15,044 bases of DNA from Methanosphaera sp. (lineage in GTDB: Archaea > Methanobacteriota > Methanobacteria > Methanobacteriales > Methanobacteriaceae). The stretch is taken from assembly GCA_017430835.1 (NCBI GenBank), contig JAFRMD010000029.1, forward strand, positions 1 to 15,044, written 5' to 3'. The translations under genes and the position numbers were made by a program. The first letter of the stretch is position 1; the number at the start of each line of letters is the position of its first letter. Under the pieces are notes generated by a model. It saw only the letters and a list, made by a program, of their open reading frames with translations, was not told the origin of the DNA and searched no databases. This document shows, piece by piece, positions 1 through 6,642 of this stretch.

Positions 1-2
1 AG

Positions 3-721
3 GCAAACTTTACTTACCAAATAGAAAAAGAACCTTTGGATTTGGATAAAGATAAGGTTATGGGTATTGATATTGGTGTAAATAATTTTGCTACAATAGT
101 TTACAATTGAAGGGACTCCATTTATTGTGGACGGGAGATTCCTAAAAAATCAAATAGCCTTCAGATGTAAAAAAATAGCACATTACCAATCAATACTAGA
201 CCAACAAGGGTTAAAAAAATCCAAAAGAATTGATAACATTAACAATTGCTTTAAAGGAATTCAAAACAATTTCCTAAACCATACAGTAAAATTCATCATA
301 GACACCTGCAAAGAACAAGATATCGGAACAATAATACTAGGCTACAACAACAACTTCCAATACAAAAGCAACATGGGTAAAAAACAAAACCAAATATTCT
401 CACAAATTGCTTTCAAACAATTCAAAGAAAAACTAGAATACACAAACACAAAAATACGACATAACACTAATAATACAAGAAGAATCCTACACAAGCAAAA
501 GCAGTTTCCTAGACAACGACATACCACCAACATATAATGAAAATCAAAAAGGAAAAAAATATGAATTCAAAGGCAAACGAATATATCGCGGATTATACAA
601 AACACAAAAAGGCAAACTATTAAATGCGGATGTAAATGCTGCTGCCAATATTATTCGTAAAAGTAAGCAGAAATTCAACCTTGAACGACTGTATAAGTGG
701 GCAAAAGACTGCTCCAAGTAA
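3..721 (+). pseudogene. tnpB: Decayed IS200/IS605-type tnpB (OrfB), 5' part outside the window
   Basis: TnpB-type RuvC nuclease remnant, readable only by joining three frames. Positions 3-107 give the end of the N-terminal part and the first RuvC aspartate motif (GIDIGVNNFATIV). A TGA at 108-110 interrupts it, but reading resumes one base later with the usual continuation EGTPFIVDGR, so one extra T at about 107-108 explains the break. The second frame runs to the KEKLEY region at about 440. A second +1 shift in the A5 run at 450-454 moves to the frame with SYTSKSSFLDND and the last catalytic motif NADVNAAANI, ending in TAA at 719-721. The CxxC pairs of many TnpB zinc fingers are absent; the RGLYKTQKGKL stretch fills that place, as in a zinc-finger-less TnpB subgroup. 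The family cuts DNA guided by an RNA from the element's right end. This copy is very probably inactive unless the shifts are sequencing errors. No tnpA is visible. Confidence 0.9.
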
Positions 722-885
722 AATCAAACCACATAAAATATAATATTATTATATTTAGAAGATATGATAATTATTATTGTTTGATTTGAACAAAGGTAAA
801 AATGAGTAATACTTTTTTGTATTAAAAAAACATTTTATGCCAAGTCCATATAAGAATTTTTAGGTTAAAGGTTAAGATTAAATCC

Positions 886-900
886 TTATAATATAAATAG
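886..900 (+). promoter_or_regulatory. Candidate TATA box for comA
   Basis: A TATA-like tract (TTATAATATAAATAG) lies in the otherwise featureless 722-1005 gap. It would place the transcript start near 920-925 and leave a leader of about 80-85 nt before the comA start. A second AT tract at 901-912 (TATATTTATAAG) is an alternative, so the assignment is weak. Confidence 0.35.
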
Positions 901-994
901 TATATTTATAAGAATAATATTTTAAAAGATGATATTATAACAAAAAGTTACTGGAGAAAGTAAAATAAGAATATAGACCCTAAAATAATAATAG

Positions 995-1000
995 AAGTGA
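995..1000 (+). promoter_or_regulatory. Ribosome binding site that decides the comA start
   Basis: AAGTGA, close to the archaeal GGTGA consensus, ends five bases before ATG 1006. The longer in-frame GTG at 997 sits inside this site and is therefore unlikely to be the start. Confidence 0.55.
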
Positions 1001-1005
1001 ATAAG

Positions 1006-1764
1006 ATGAGAGCTTTTGAATTTTTAGATGAAATTGGTGATGTAAAAACCAATACCATGGTAATTGACAAAGGTCTTGGATACAAGTACCTTGAAGACAT
1101 GCTTAAAATAACGGGAAACTATTTTAATTTCATTAAGTATGGGTGGGGAACTTCAATATTATACGATGATGAGATTGTGAAGGAAAAAAATGAGTTGTAT
1201 CACTCTTATGACATTAACACCTATACTGGTGGTACTTTATTTGAATTGGCAAACAATCAAAATAAGATAGATGAATTCTTTGACGAACTTGACCGTCTTG
1301 GCTTTAATGCTGTTGAAATATCGGATGGTTCAACAATAATACCTGCTGATGAACGTGACGAGCTTATTAGAAAGGCTAAAAGTTTAGGTTTTTACACCCT
1401 TAGTGAAGTAGGTAAGAAAAATCCTGAAAAGGACCATGAATACACTATTGAAAAAAGAATTGAATTAATTAATAGGGATATTGATTCTGGTTCTGACATG
1501 GTGATTATTGAAGGTCGAGAAAGCGGTAAAAATATTGGAATTTTTGATGACAAGGGAAATGTTAAGGATGATGATTTGAAAATTATATCAGATAGTGTTT
1601 CTCAAGATAAAATTATGTGGGAAACTCCTCAGAAAAATCAGCAAATTGAATTGATATTGACTATTGGTAATGATGTTAATCTTGGCAATATCAATTCCGG
1701 CGATATTATTTCTCTTGAAACCCTACGTAGAGGTTTAAGAGGAGATACTCTTGGAAAATTATGA
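1006..1764 (+). CDS. comA: Phosphosulfolactate synthase (coenzyme M biosynthesis, first step)
   Basis: ComA adds sulfite to phosphoenolpyruvate to give (2R)-phospho-3-sulfolactate, the first committed step of coenzyme M synthesis in the cytoplasm of many methanogens. The protein has 252 residues, the usual family length of about 250, and shows the conserved TIM-barrel motifs in order: DKG (21-23), KYGWGTS (44-50), YTGGTLFE (73-80), EISDGS (104-109), SEVGKK (133-138), IIEGRESG (167-174), ETPQKNQQ (206-213) and the C-terminal SLETLRRGLRGDT (236-248). ATG 1006 is chosen over GTG 997 because it gives the family-typical N terminus MRAFEFL and has an AAGTGA site five bases upstream. The next gene follows after 38 bases in the same direction, with no obvious strong promoter between, so co-transcription is plausible. 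No other com genes are in the window. Confidence 0.95.
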   Translation: MRAFEFLDEIGDVKTNTMVIDKGLGYKYLEDMLKITGNYFNFIKYGWGTSILYDDEIVKEKNELYHSYDINTYTGGTLFELANNQNKIDEFFDELDRLGFNAVEISDGSTIIPADERDELIRKAKSLGFYTLSEVGKKNPEKDHEYTIEKRIELINRDIDSGSDMVIIEGRESGKNIGIFDDKGNVKDDDLKIISDSVSQDKIMWETPQKNQQIELILTIGNDVNLGNINSGDIISLETLRRGLRGDTLGKL

Positions 1765-1802
1765 ATTTTCTATAATTTCTATTTTTTTTTGGATTAGATT
1801 AT

Positions 1803-2627
1803 ATGAACGTCATACCCATTAAAACAGATTACCTTGAAGCTAATGAAGGTTATGAAAAACTTGTTAACTTTATTGTGAAGGATATTCAAGAGGGAGACCT
1901 TGTTGTTATAAGTGAAACGCCCATTTCCACCTGTGAGGGCAATCTTGTTGATGAGTCCGGATATGAAGCTGGTTTTTTGTCAATTCTAATTACTGAACTT
2001 TGGTGTAGGTATTTGTGGGGTTATCTTTTTGGCAGAATATTTAATATTGGTGAAAGAACCATCCATAATCTTAGGAATATGCCCAGAGAGGCCAGAAAGC
2101 ATAAGGAATTTATTTTAAAACGTTATGGTCTTAAATATGCTCTGCAACCTACCGCGGAAGCAGGTGTTGATTTAAGTAATGTTCCGGGCCAGTATGTTTC
2201 TCTTTTACCTGAAAATCCTGATAAAAGTGTATTTGAGATTAAAAGGTTAATCCATGAAAAATCTTCAAAGAATGTTGAAGTGATGATTATTGATACTGAT
2301 GCAACTTATAAATTCAGAAAGACTTATTTTACAACTTTACCCATATCTGTTAAAAATATCAAAAATGATACTGCTTTTCTGGGCTTTGTTTTAAGAAGTT
2401 TTACTAGAAAGGTTGGTGCCACACCACTAGCTTGTACTAAGGATATGAGTATTGATTCTATGATTAGACTTGCCAATATTGCAGAGAAATGTCAGAGAGA
2501 TAATTCTGAAGATTTTTTTGAAACGGTTTATAATATGGGTGATGCTTTTTCTTCCAACGTTGATGAGATAAGTGTTGAAATGTTAAAATCTGTTACCCAC
2601 ATACCTGCGGTTATTATAAGATTATGA
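1803..2627 (+). CDS. CofE-like protein of the F420-0:gamma-glutamyl ligase family
   Basis: A 274-residue protein related to CofE, the GTP-dependent enzyme that adds glutamate to coenzyme F420. Shared features are the N-terminal strand EGDLVVISETPISTCEGNLV (30-49), matching the CofE pattern of a hydrophobic strand followed by a serine and an EG turn, and the GVDLSNVPG...LLPENPDKS block (121-142). The metal/substrate loop, an ISDTFGRPxR-like motif in true CofE, reads IIDTDATYKFRK (162-173): the DT remains but the rest has diverged. An unusual aromatic helix lies at about 64-80 (WCRYLWGYLFGRIF). The family fold is fairly secure but the substrate is not; it may be a paralogue rather than the F420 enzyme. 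It follows comA by 38 bases with no good Shine-Dalgarno site, so its start is less certain. The remaining gap to the next gene (2628-2833) holds only AT-rich sequence and that gene's promoter. Confidence 0.7.
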   Translation: MNVIPIKTDYLEANEGYEKLVNFIVKDIQEGDLVVISETPISTCEGNLVDESGYEAGFLSILITELWCRYLWGYLFGRIFNIGERTIHNLRNMPREARKHKEFILKRYGLKYALQPTAEAGVDLSNVPGQYVSLLPENPDKSVFEIKRLIHEKSSKNVEVMIIDTDATYKFRKTYFTTLPISVKNIKNDTAFLGFVLRSFTRKVGATPLACTKDMSIDSMIRLANIAEKCQRDNSEDFFETVYNMGDAFSSNVDEISVEMLKSVTHIPAVIIRL

Positions 2628-2780
2628 ACAAGTATTTATATTAATAATTACATAATGATATATTAATTATCTATTAACAAATGATTAAATAATCAAGTAT
2701 TATTTAAATATGATTCTAGAGCAAGTTTTTATAATAATGGCTTAAATTTACTAATTCTTATAAAATCAGAGAAAATCAGA

Positions 2781-2788
2781 GATATAAA
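2781..2788 (+). promoter_or_regulatory. Candidate TATA box for tfe
   Basis: GATATAAA follows a short direct repeat (AAATCAGAG twice, 2763-2780). Transcription would start near 2807-2812, leaving a leader of about 25 nt to ATG 2834 or about 55 nt to ATG 2864. Confidence 0.4.
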
Positions 2789-2863
2789 CCTTTAAGCATT
2801 TGAGCTTTATATGAAAACAATATTCCATATCTGATGGTAAAAGATAAAAATAAGAGAGATATA

Positions 2864-3403
2864 ATGGCTAGAAAAAAAGTTGTATATACATTTGATTATG
2901 ATTCCAAATTCTTAAACGAACATAACGTTAAAAAATTAGCAAAAGACGTTACTCGTGATGCTGATACCAGTGAAAAAATTTTAGACTGTTTATTTACTGC
3001 TGAAGTAACTGATGAGCAAATAGCAGAAGCGACGGGTATTAAATTAAATTTTGTTAGAAAAATATTATACAAATTATATGATGTTGGAATGGCAAATTAT
3101 ACTAGAAAAAAAGATCCAGAAACTCAATGGTTTACTTATTACTGGAGATTTGATTCAAGAAAAGCTGCTCAAATTATAGAAGAACAATATAATCGCCATA
3201 ATAAAGAAATCAAAGAATCTTTAGAATTTGAAGAAAATAATATGTTCTTTATTTGCCCTAATGGTTGCAGATACCCCTTTGAAGAAGCTGCCGAGTTCCA
3301 ATTTATTTGTCCTAGATGCAATGAAAAACTTGACTTTAAAGACAATTCTGACGTTATTGAAGATTTAAATAACTTGAAATCATATTACACTGTAAATGAA
3401 TAA
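2864..3403 (+). CDS. tfe: Transcription factor E (TFIIE alpha homologue)
   Basis: TFE joins the archaeal pre-initiation complex with TBP, TFB and RNA polymerase and helps open the promoter. The 179-residue protein has an N-terminal winged helix (about 34-100; TDEQIAEATGIKLNFVRKIL is its recognition part, followed by DPETQWFTYYWRFD), a charged linker helix (about 100-125), and a C-terminal zinc ribbon with Cys131, Cys135, Cys149 and Cys152. Family order and length fit. The start is uncertain: ATG 2834 would add ten basic residues (MVKDKNKRDI). ATG 2864 is preferred because a purine-rich AGAGAGAT sits just upstream and the usual methanogen protein is about 180 residues, but both remain possible. 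The next gene begins 58 bases downstream on the same strand. Confidence 0.93.
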   Translation: MARKKVVYTFDYDSKFLNEHNVKKLAKDVTRDADTSEKILDCLFTAEVTDEQIAEATGIKLNFVRKILYKLYDVGMANYTRKKDPETQWFTYYWRFDSRKAAQIIEEQYNRHNKEIKESLEFEENNMFFICPNGCRYPFEEAAEFQFICPRCNEKLDFKDNSDVIEDLNNLKSYYTVNE

Positions 3404-3448
3404 TTCATCCCCCTTCCTTATTACTATTTTTATAAAAAAGAAGCTTTT

Positions 3449-3453
3449 AGGAG
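3449..3453 (+). promoter_or_regulatory. Ribosome binding site that decides the HD-gene start
   Basis: AGGAG lies eight bases before ATG 3462. It supports that start over the longer reading frame from 3396, which would overlap tfe and add a hydrophobic 22-residue stretch unlike the family. Confidence 0.6.
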
Positions 3454-3461
3454 TTTTACTT

Positions 3462-3965
3462 ATGCCTAATATTGATGATTTAATAGAATATGTTTACACT
3501 AGCTTAGAATGTTCTGATTATATTATTGATCATTGCAGGGTAGTTTACCAACGATCTCTTGACATAACCCCATTCCATGATAATGTTGATTTGGATTGTG
3601 TTAAGGCTGGTTGTATGTTGCATGATGTTGGCAGAACTGTAACCAACGGCATTGAACATGCTTATATCGGTGCGGATTTACTGAGAGAATTGAATGTTGA
3701 TGAAAGAATTTGCCTTATGACTGAAAGACATATTGGTGCAGGCATTGTTGCTAGTGAAGCTAAATTAATGGGCCTTCCAGAAAGAGAATATGTTCCTCAA
3801 ACGCTGGAGGAGAAAATTGTTGCACATTCGGATAATCTTGTTCATGGCGTTACTAAGGTTAATCTTGACTTTGTTATAGAAAAATGGAAGAAGAAAAATA
3901 TGAATCAGCAGTCTATTGACATGTTGATTAATCTGCATAGAGAATTAGTAGGTGATAAACTGTGA
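3462..3965 (+). CDS. HD-domain metal-dependent phosphohydrolase
   Basis: A 167-residue single-domain HD protein of the small archaeal HDIG-type family. The metal ligands are visible in order: His24 (DHCRVVY), His54-Asp55 (MLHDVGR), His66 (EHAYIGA), His90 (ERHIGAG) and Asp124 (AHSDNL). Proteins of this fold hydrolyse phosphate esters of nucleotides, nucleic acids or small metabolites; the substrate here is unknown. The start is ATG 3462, backed by AGGAG upstream. The stop overlaps the next gene: GTGA at 3962-3965 holds both the tfuA start and this stop, so translational coupling with tfuA is likely. That raises the chance of a shared task, although HD hydrolases also occur as unrelated operon members. 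Confidence 0.85.
   Translation: MPNIDDLIEYVYTSLECSDYIIDHCRVVYQRSLDITPFHDNVDLDCVKAGCMLHDVGRTVTNGIEHAYIGADLLRELNVDERICLMTERHIGAGIVASEAKLMGLPEREYVPQTLEEKIVAHSDNLVHGVTKVNLDFVIEKWKKKNMNQQSIDMLINLHRELVGDKL
3950..3956 (+). promoter_or_regulatory. Ribosome binding site for tfuA inside the HD gene
   Basis: AGGTGAT, a near-perfect archaeal Shine-Dalgarno sequence, lies five bases before GTG 3962, within the last codons of the HD gene. It supports the GTG start and the coupled arrangement. Confidence 0.65.
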
Positions 3966-4621
3966 GTATTGTAATCTTCACTGGTCTTTCCTTATCCTTT
4001 GAGGATGCTCAGGAAATATTGGATGCTGAATATTTGCCTCCAATAAAACGTGGTGACATTGATTCTTTATTGGACAATAGGAAGGATATTGAAATTATCG
4101 GAATCATTGATGGTGTTTTTCATCAAAGTCCTGCAGTTTCACATAAGGAGATTTTGAGAGCTTTGAAAATGGGCATTACAATAGTTGGTGGTGCTAGCAT
4201 GGGTGCTCTCAGGGCATGTGAACTATACCCCTATGGTATGATTGGCGTGGGCGATATCTTTGAAGATTATAAAAATGGCATAATTGAATCTGATGATGAT
4301 GTTGCAGTCAGTTTAGATCCTGTTACTCTTGAACAGATGAGCGAATCCTATGTGAATATGAGATACAATTTTGATAAAGCTTGTGATGACAATATTATTA
4401 GTAAAGAGGAAGAAGATGAATTGCTTTCTATTGCTAAGGAAATTTACTATCCTAAACGTTCTTTTAGTTATGTGATTAAAAAATCTTCATTATCTAGTGA
4501 AAAAATAACAACGTTAACAAATTATATTAAGAAGAACAAATTTGATATTAAAACCCAAGATGCCATAAAGGTAATTCAAGAGATTAAAAAACTAAAAAAA
4601 GATGGAACAAAATGGAAATAG
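3962..4621 (+). CDS. tfuA: TfuA-like protein (partner of YcaO in thioamide formation)
   Basis: A 219-residue protein with the TfuA core in the first ~120 residues: FTGLSL (6-11), PPIKRGDI (26-33), IGIIDGVF (46-53), VSHKEILRALKMG (59-71), GGASMGALRACEL (76-88), GMIGVGDIFEDY (92-103) and the acidic DDDVAV (111-116). The rest is a lysine-rich helical tail. TfuA proteins act with YcaO enzymes in backbone thioamidation; in methanogens the YcaO-TfuA pair is needed for the thioglycine in methyl-coenzyme M reductase. That role here is inferred from the family, since no ycaO is in the window. The start is GTG, set by AGGTGAT upstream. The gene overlaps the HD gene by four bases at its start and the LarE-like gene by ten at its end, which points to one operon. 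Confidence 0.88.
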   Translation: MSIVIFTGLSLSFEDAQEILDAEYLPPIKRGDIDSLLDNRKDIEIIGIIDGVFHQSPAVSHKEILRALKMGITIVGGASMGALRACELYPYGMIGVGDIFEDYKNGIIESDDDVAVSLDPVTLEQMSESYVNMRYNFDKACDDNIISKEEEDELLSIAKEIYYPKRSFSYVIKKSSLSSEKITTLTNYIKKNKFDIKTQDAIKVIQEIKKLKKDGTKWK

Positions 4622-5628
4622 AAGACAAAATAAGGATGCTGGAAGATTATCTAAAAAATAAAAAGTGCATATTAGCATTTAGTGCAGGATCAGACAGTAC
4701 CCTGCTTGCGTATATCCTATCAAAGGTTAGTCCAAACTCATTATTAGTAACAATAGATAATAACATGATGCCAGACGAATTTATTAATTATACAAAAAAA
4801 CAAGCAAAACATTATTGTCTGAAACATGAAATAATTACATTAGATTTCTTAAAAAACCCTGAATTCATGGAAAACAAGAAGACAAGATGCTATGAATGTA
4901 GAAAATTAATGTATTCAAACATTCAAAAATTGCCACAATTTCATGACTATGAATACTTTATAGAAGGTACCAATATAACCGACTTGTTAGAGGATAGACC
5001 AGGAATACTTGTACGTGACATGTTTAATATGACAAGTCCCCTAGTAGAATGTGATATAACAAAACAAGATGTATATGATATGATTGAACATTTGAACTTA
5101 GACTATTCAAACAATACAACATGCCTAGCAACAAGAGTAAAAATCAATGAAACAGTAAGTCACAAAAAACTAGACATGATAAACAAAGCCGAAAAGCTAT
5201 TGAGAAATTACATAAAGCAAGAAAATATTAGAATTCGATTCGATAACTATTCTGCAATAATAACAGTAGACAATCCTGAAGAACTCTTAGACAAAAACTT
5301 AATAAAGGATACAAAAATTAAACTTAAAGAAATTGGTTTCAAAAAGATACTACTAGACATCACAGGATATGAAAAAACACAATTAAACTTTAAAATAGAT
5401 TCAAATGGATATTATTATTACAAATTACCATATAAGATTAATCTAGAAAAAACCAAAGAAAAAATAGAATCCAAAAAAACGTTGACAGAAAAAACAAAAC
5501 TAAATGATAAATTAATATACGATGATATTATAATAGAAGAAAACGGTAAAATAAGCATACCACCAACCGGTGACTTTAATAATAAATTCAATCCAATACT
5601 ATCTACAATAGAAAGAAAAAGTATATGA
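4612..5628 (+). CDS. LarE-like ATP-dependent PP-loop sulfur transferase
   Basis: A 338-residue PP-loop ATPase of the LarE type. The ATP loop reads FSAGSDSTLL (23-32), a variant of SGGxDS with Ala for the first Gly. Also typical are RCYECRK (92-98), EGTNITDLLEDRPG (118-131), TSPL (141-144) and the CLATRV block (171-176). LarE activates a substrate carboxylate with ATP and transfers sulfur from its own cysteine or from an iron-sulfur cluster, classically to the nickel-pincer cofactor of lactate racemase. Cys93, Cys96 and Cys171 match the three-cysteine variant thought to hold a [4Fe-4S] cluster. The region after about 185 is weakly conserved and carries extra length, including a KTKEKIESKKTLTEKTK stretch. 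The start overlaps the tfuA end by ten bases. Codons end in A far more often than in the upstream genes, suggesting a different history. No larB or larC is present, so a lactate racemase role is not supported. Confidence 0.83.
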   Translation: MEIEDKIRMLEDYLKNKKCILAFSAGSDSTLLAYILSKVSPNSLLVTIDNNMMPDEFINYTKKQAKHYCLKHEIITLDFLKNPEFMENKKTRCYECRKLMYSNIQKLPQFHDYEYFIEGTNITDLLEDRPGILVRDMFNMTSPLVECDITKQDVYDMIEHLNLDYSNNTTCLATRVKINETVSHKKLDMINKAEKLLRNYIKQENIRIRFDNYSAIITVDNPEELLDKNLIKDTKIKLKEIGFKKILLDITGYEKTQLNFKIDSNGYYYYKLPYKINLEKTKEKIESKKTLTEKTKLNDKLIYDDIIIEENGKISIPPTGDFNNKFNPILSTIERKSI

Positions 5629-5651
5629 TAAGACTTTCAGTCTCATCTTAT
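5629..5651. terminator. Possible bidirectional terminator between convergent genes
   Basis: Only 19 bases separate the stops of the LarE-like gene (+) and the CBS gene (-). They contain a perfect five-base-pair hairpin with a TTC loop (AGACT 5631-5635, AGTCT 5639-5643). No long T run follows, so the call is tentative. Confidence 0.3.
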
Positions 5652-6484
5652 TCTATCATAGCCCTCATCAAATCACTTGCCCTGATTAAACCAATAGGTT
5701 CATCAGACATGTTAAGAACAGGGACCTGTTCTATACTATTCTTTTTCAAAATATTTGCACATTCCTTTACAGATGTTTTGCGAGTAACTGAAATTAGTTT
5801 TTCTCCAGTAACATCTTTAACTAATTTATCTGAAAATTTAAGTTTATTTTTCAAGATGTACATTACACTTTGACTATTCCAAGTCCATTTATCTCCTTCA
5901 GTACTTACAGAACTATTATGAACTTCTTGTTCTTCAACAATCCTACTTTCATTAATAAAATCTGTTTCTGTTAGAATTCCTGATGCCTTACTTTCATCAT
6001 TTAATGAAATTACTGATTTAAAATCAAAATTGTGTGAAATTGAATATGCTACAGATAATGGTGTTTTATCCCATACCGTTGGAATATTTCGAACCATATA
6101 TTTTTCTACAGGTTCTGTATTATTATGTTGCCACAATGCTTTGTTAATTATATCAGAAGATGTTACAATACCTACTAATCTGTTATCTTCGGTAATAGGA
6201 ACTCTCCTAATATTATTATGTATCATCTTATTTACAACAGAAATCACATCTTCATCTGGTGAAGCAGTAATTGGATTTCTTGTCATTACCATTGCAATTT
6301 GATCTTCATCCGGATTTTTAATTAAGTCAGATCTAGTTAAAACTCCAACTAATTCACCAGTTTGTTTTTTAACTATTGGTATTCCAGATAATTTTTTATC
6401 CCGAAATATTTCATAAACTGTCTGAACTGCTCCTGGCACTGATCCTGCTTGTACTTCTTCAGTCATTATTTCGCTTACTTTCAT
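5648..6484 (-). CDS. Protein with four CBS domains (two Bateman modules)
   Basis: A 278-residue protein built only of CBS domains, at about 1-56, 64-115, 128-180 and 222-276. Each has the usual pattern of a helix before xxPVV-like and GxxTxxD-like strands: SGIPIV then VGVLTRSDL; RRVPIT then VGIVTSSDI; a third repeat with GILTETDF; and EQVPVLN then IGLIRASDL. The 181-221 linker (EVHNSS...GDKWTWNS) is outside the domains. Such proteins bind adenine nucleotides or related ligands and regulate partners; in methanogens they were often labelled IMP-dehydrogenase-related, but no catalytic domain is present. The start at ATG 6484 is fixed by a GAGGTG site six bases upstream; a longer start at GTG 6493 would lie inside that site. 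It is transcribed alone, convergent to the LarE-like gene. No partner can be named from context. Confidence 0.9.
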   Translation of the reverse strand: MKVSEIMTEEVQAGSVPGAVQTVYEIFRDKKLSGIPIVKKQTGELVGVLTRSDLIKNPDEDQIAMVMTRNPITASPDEDVISVVNKMIHNNIRRVPITEDNRLVGIVTSSDIINKALWQHNNTEPVEKYMVRNIPTVWDKTPLSVAYSISHNFDFKSVISLNDESKASGILTETDFINESRIVEEQEVHNSSVSTEGDKWTWNSQSVMYILKNKLKFSDKLVKDVTGEKLISVTRKTSVKECANILKKNSIEQVPVLNMSDEPIGLIRASDLMRAMIE

Positions 6485-6490
6485 TATTGA

Positions 6491-6496
6491 CACCTC
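6491..6496 (-). promoter_or_regulatory. Ribosome binding site that decides the CBS-gene start
   Basis: On the minus strand this reads GAGGTG, six bases before the ATG ending at 6484. The in-frame GTG at 6493-6491 belongs to this site, not to the protein. Confidence 0.7.
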
Positions 6497-6550
6497 GTAG
6501 TTACTAGTTAAATGAATTATTAATATCTTTTTATTAAGTCAAGTTATTAA

Positions 6551-6560
6551 TTTATAGATT
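6551..6560 (-). promoter_or_regulatory. Candidate TATA box for the CBS gene
   Basis: Minus-strand AATCTATAAA would give a start near 6525-6530 and a leader of about 40 nt. A similar tract at 6582-6593 competes, so this is one of two options. Confidence 0.3.
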
Positions 6561-6604
6561 TATTAATAATTAATATGTTATTCTATATTTAAGTAGTTAT
6601 TCTA

Positions 6605-6635
6605 AAAATAGTTAAACAAAAGGTGAAAAAGGATA
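6605..6635 (-). terminator. Possible T-rich terminator after serS
   Basis: Just downstream of the serS stop on the minus strand the sequence has pyrimidine runs (CCTTTTTC, CCTTTTG). Archaeal RNA polymerase stops at such T tracts. No stem is needed or seen. Confidence 0.3.
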
Positions 6636-6642
6636 AGGGATG

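Noticed and set aside
127..537. Apparent 136-residue free-standing gene starting at GTG 127
   Set aside because: It is the middle of the frameshifted tnpB; both sides continue the TnpB sequence in neighbouring frames.
722..1005. Long comA leader considered as a riboswitch
   Set aside because: There are only AT-rich tracts, and no conserved stem or aptamer-like core could be seen; a TATA box at 886-900 explains most of the region.
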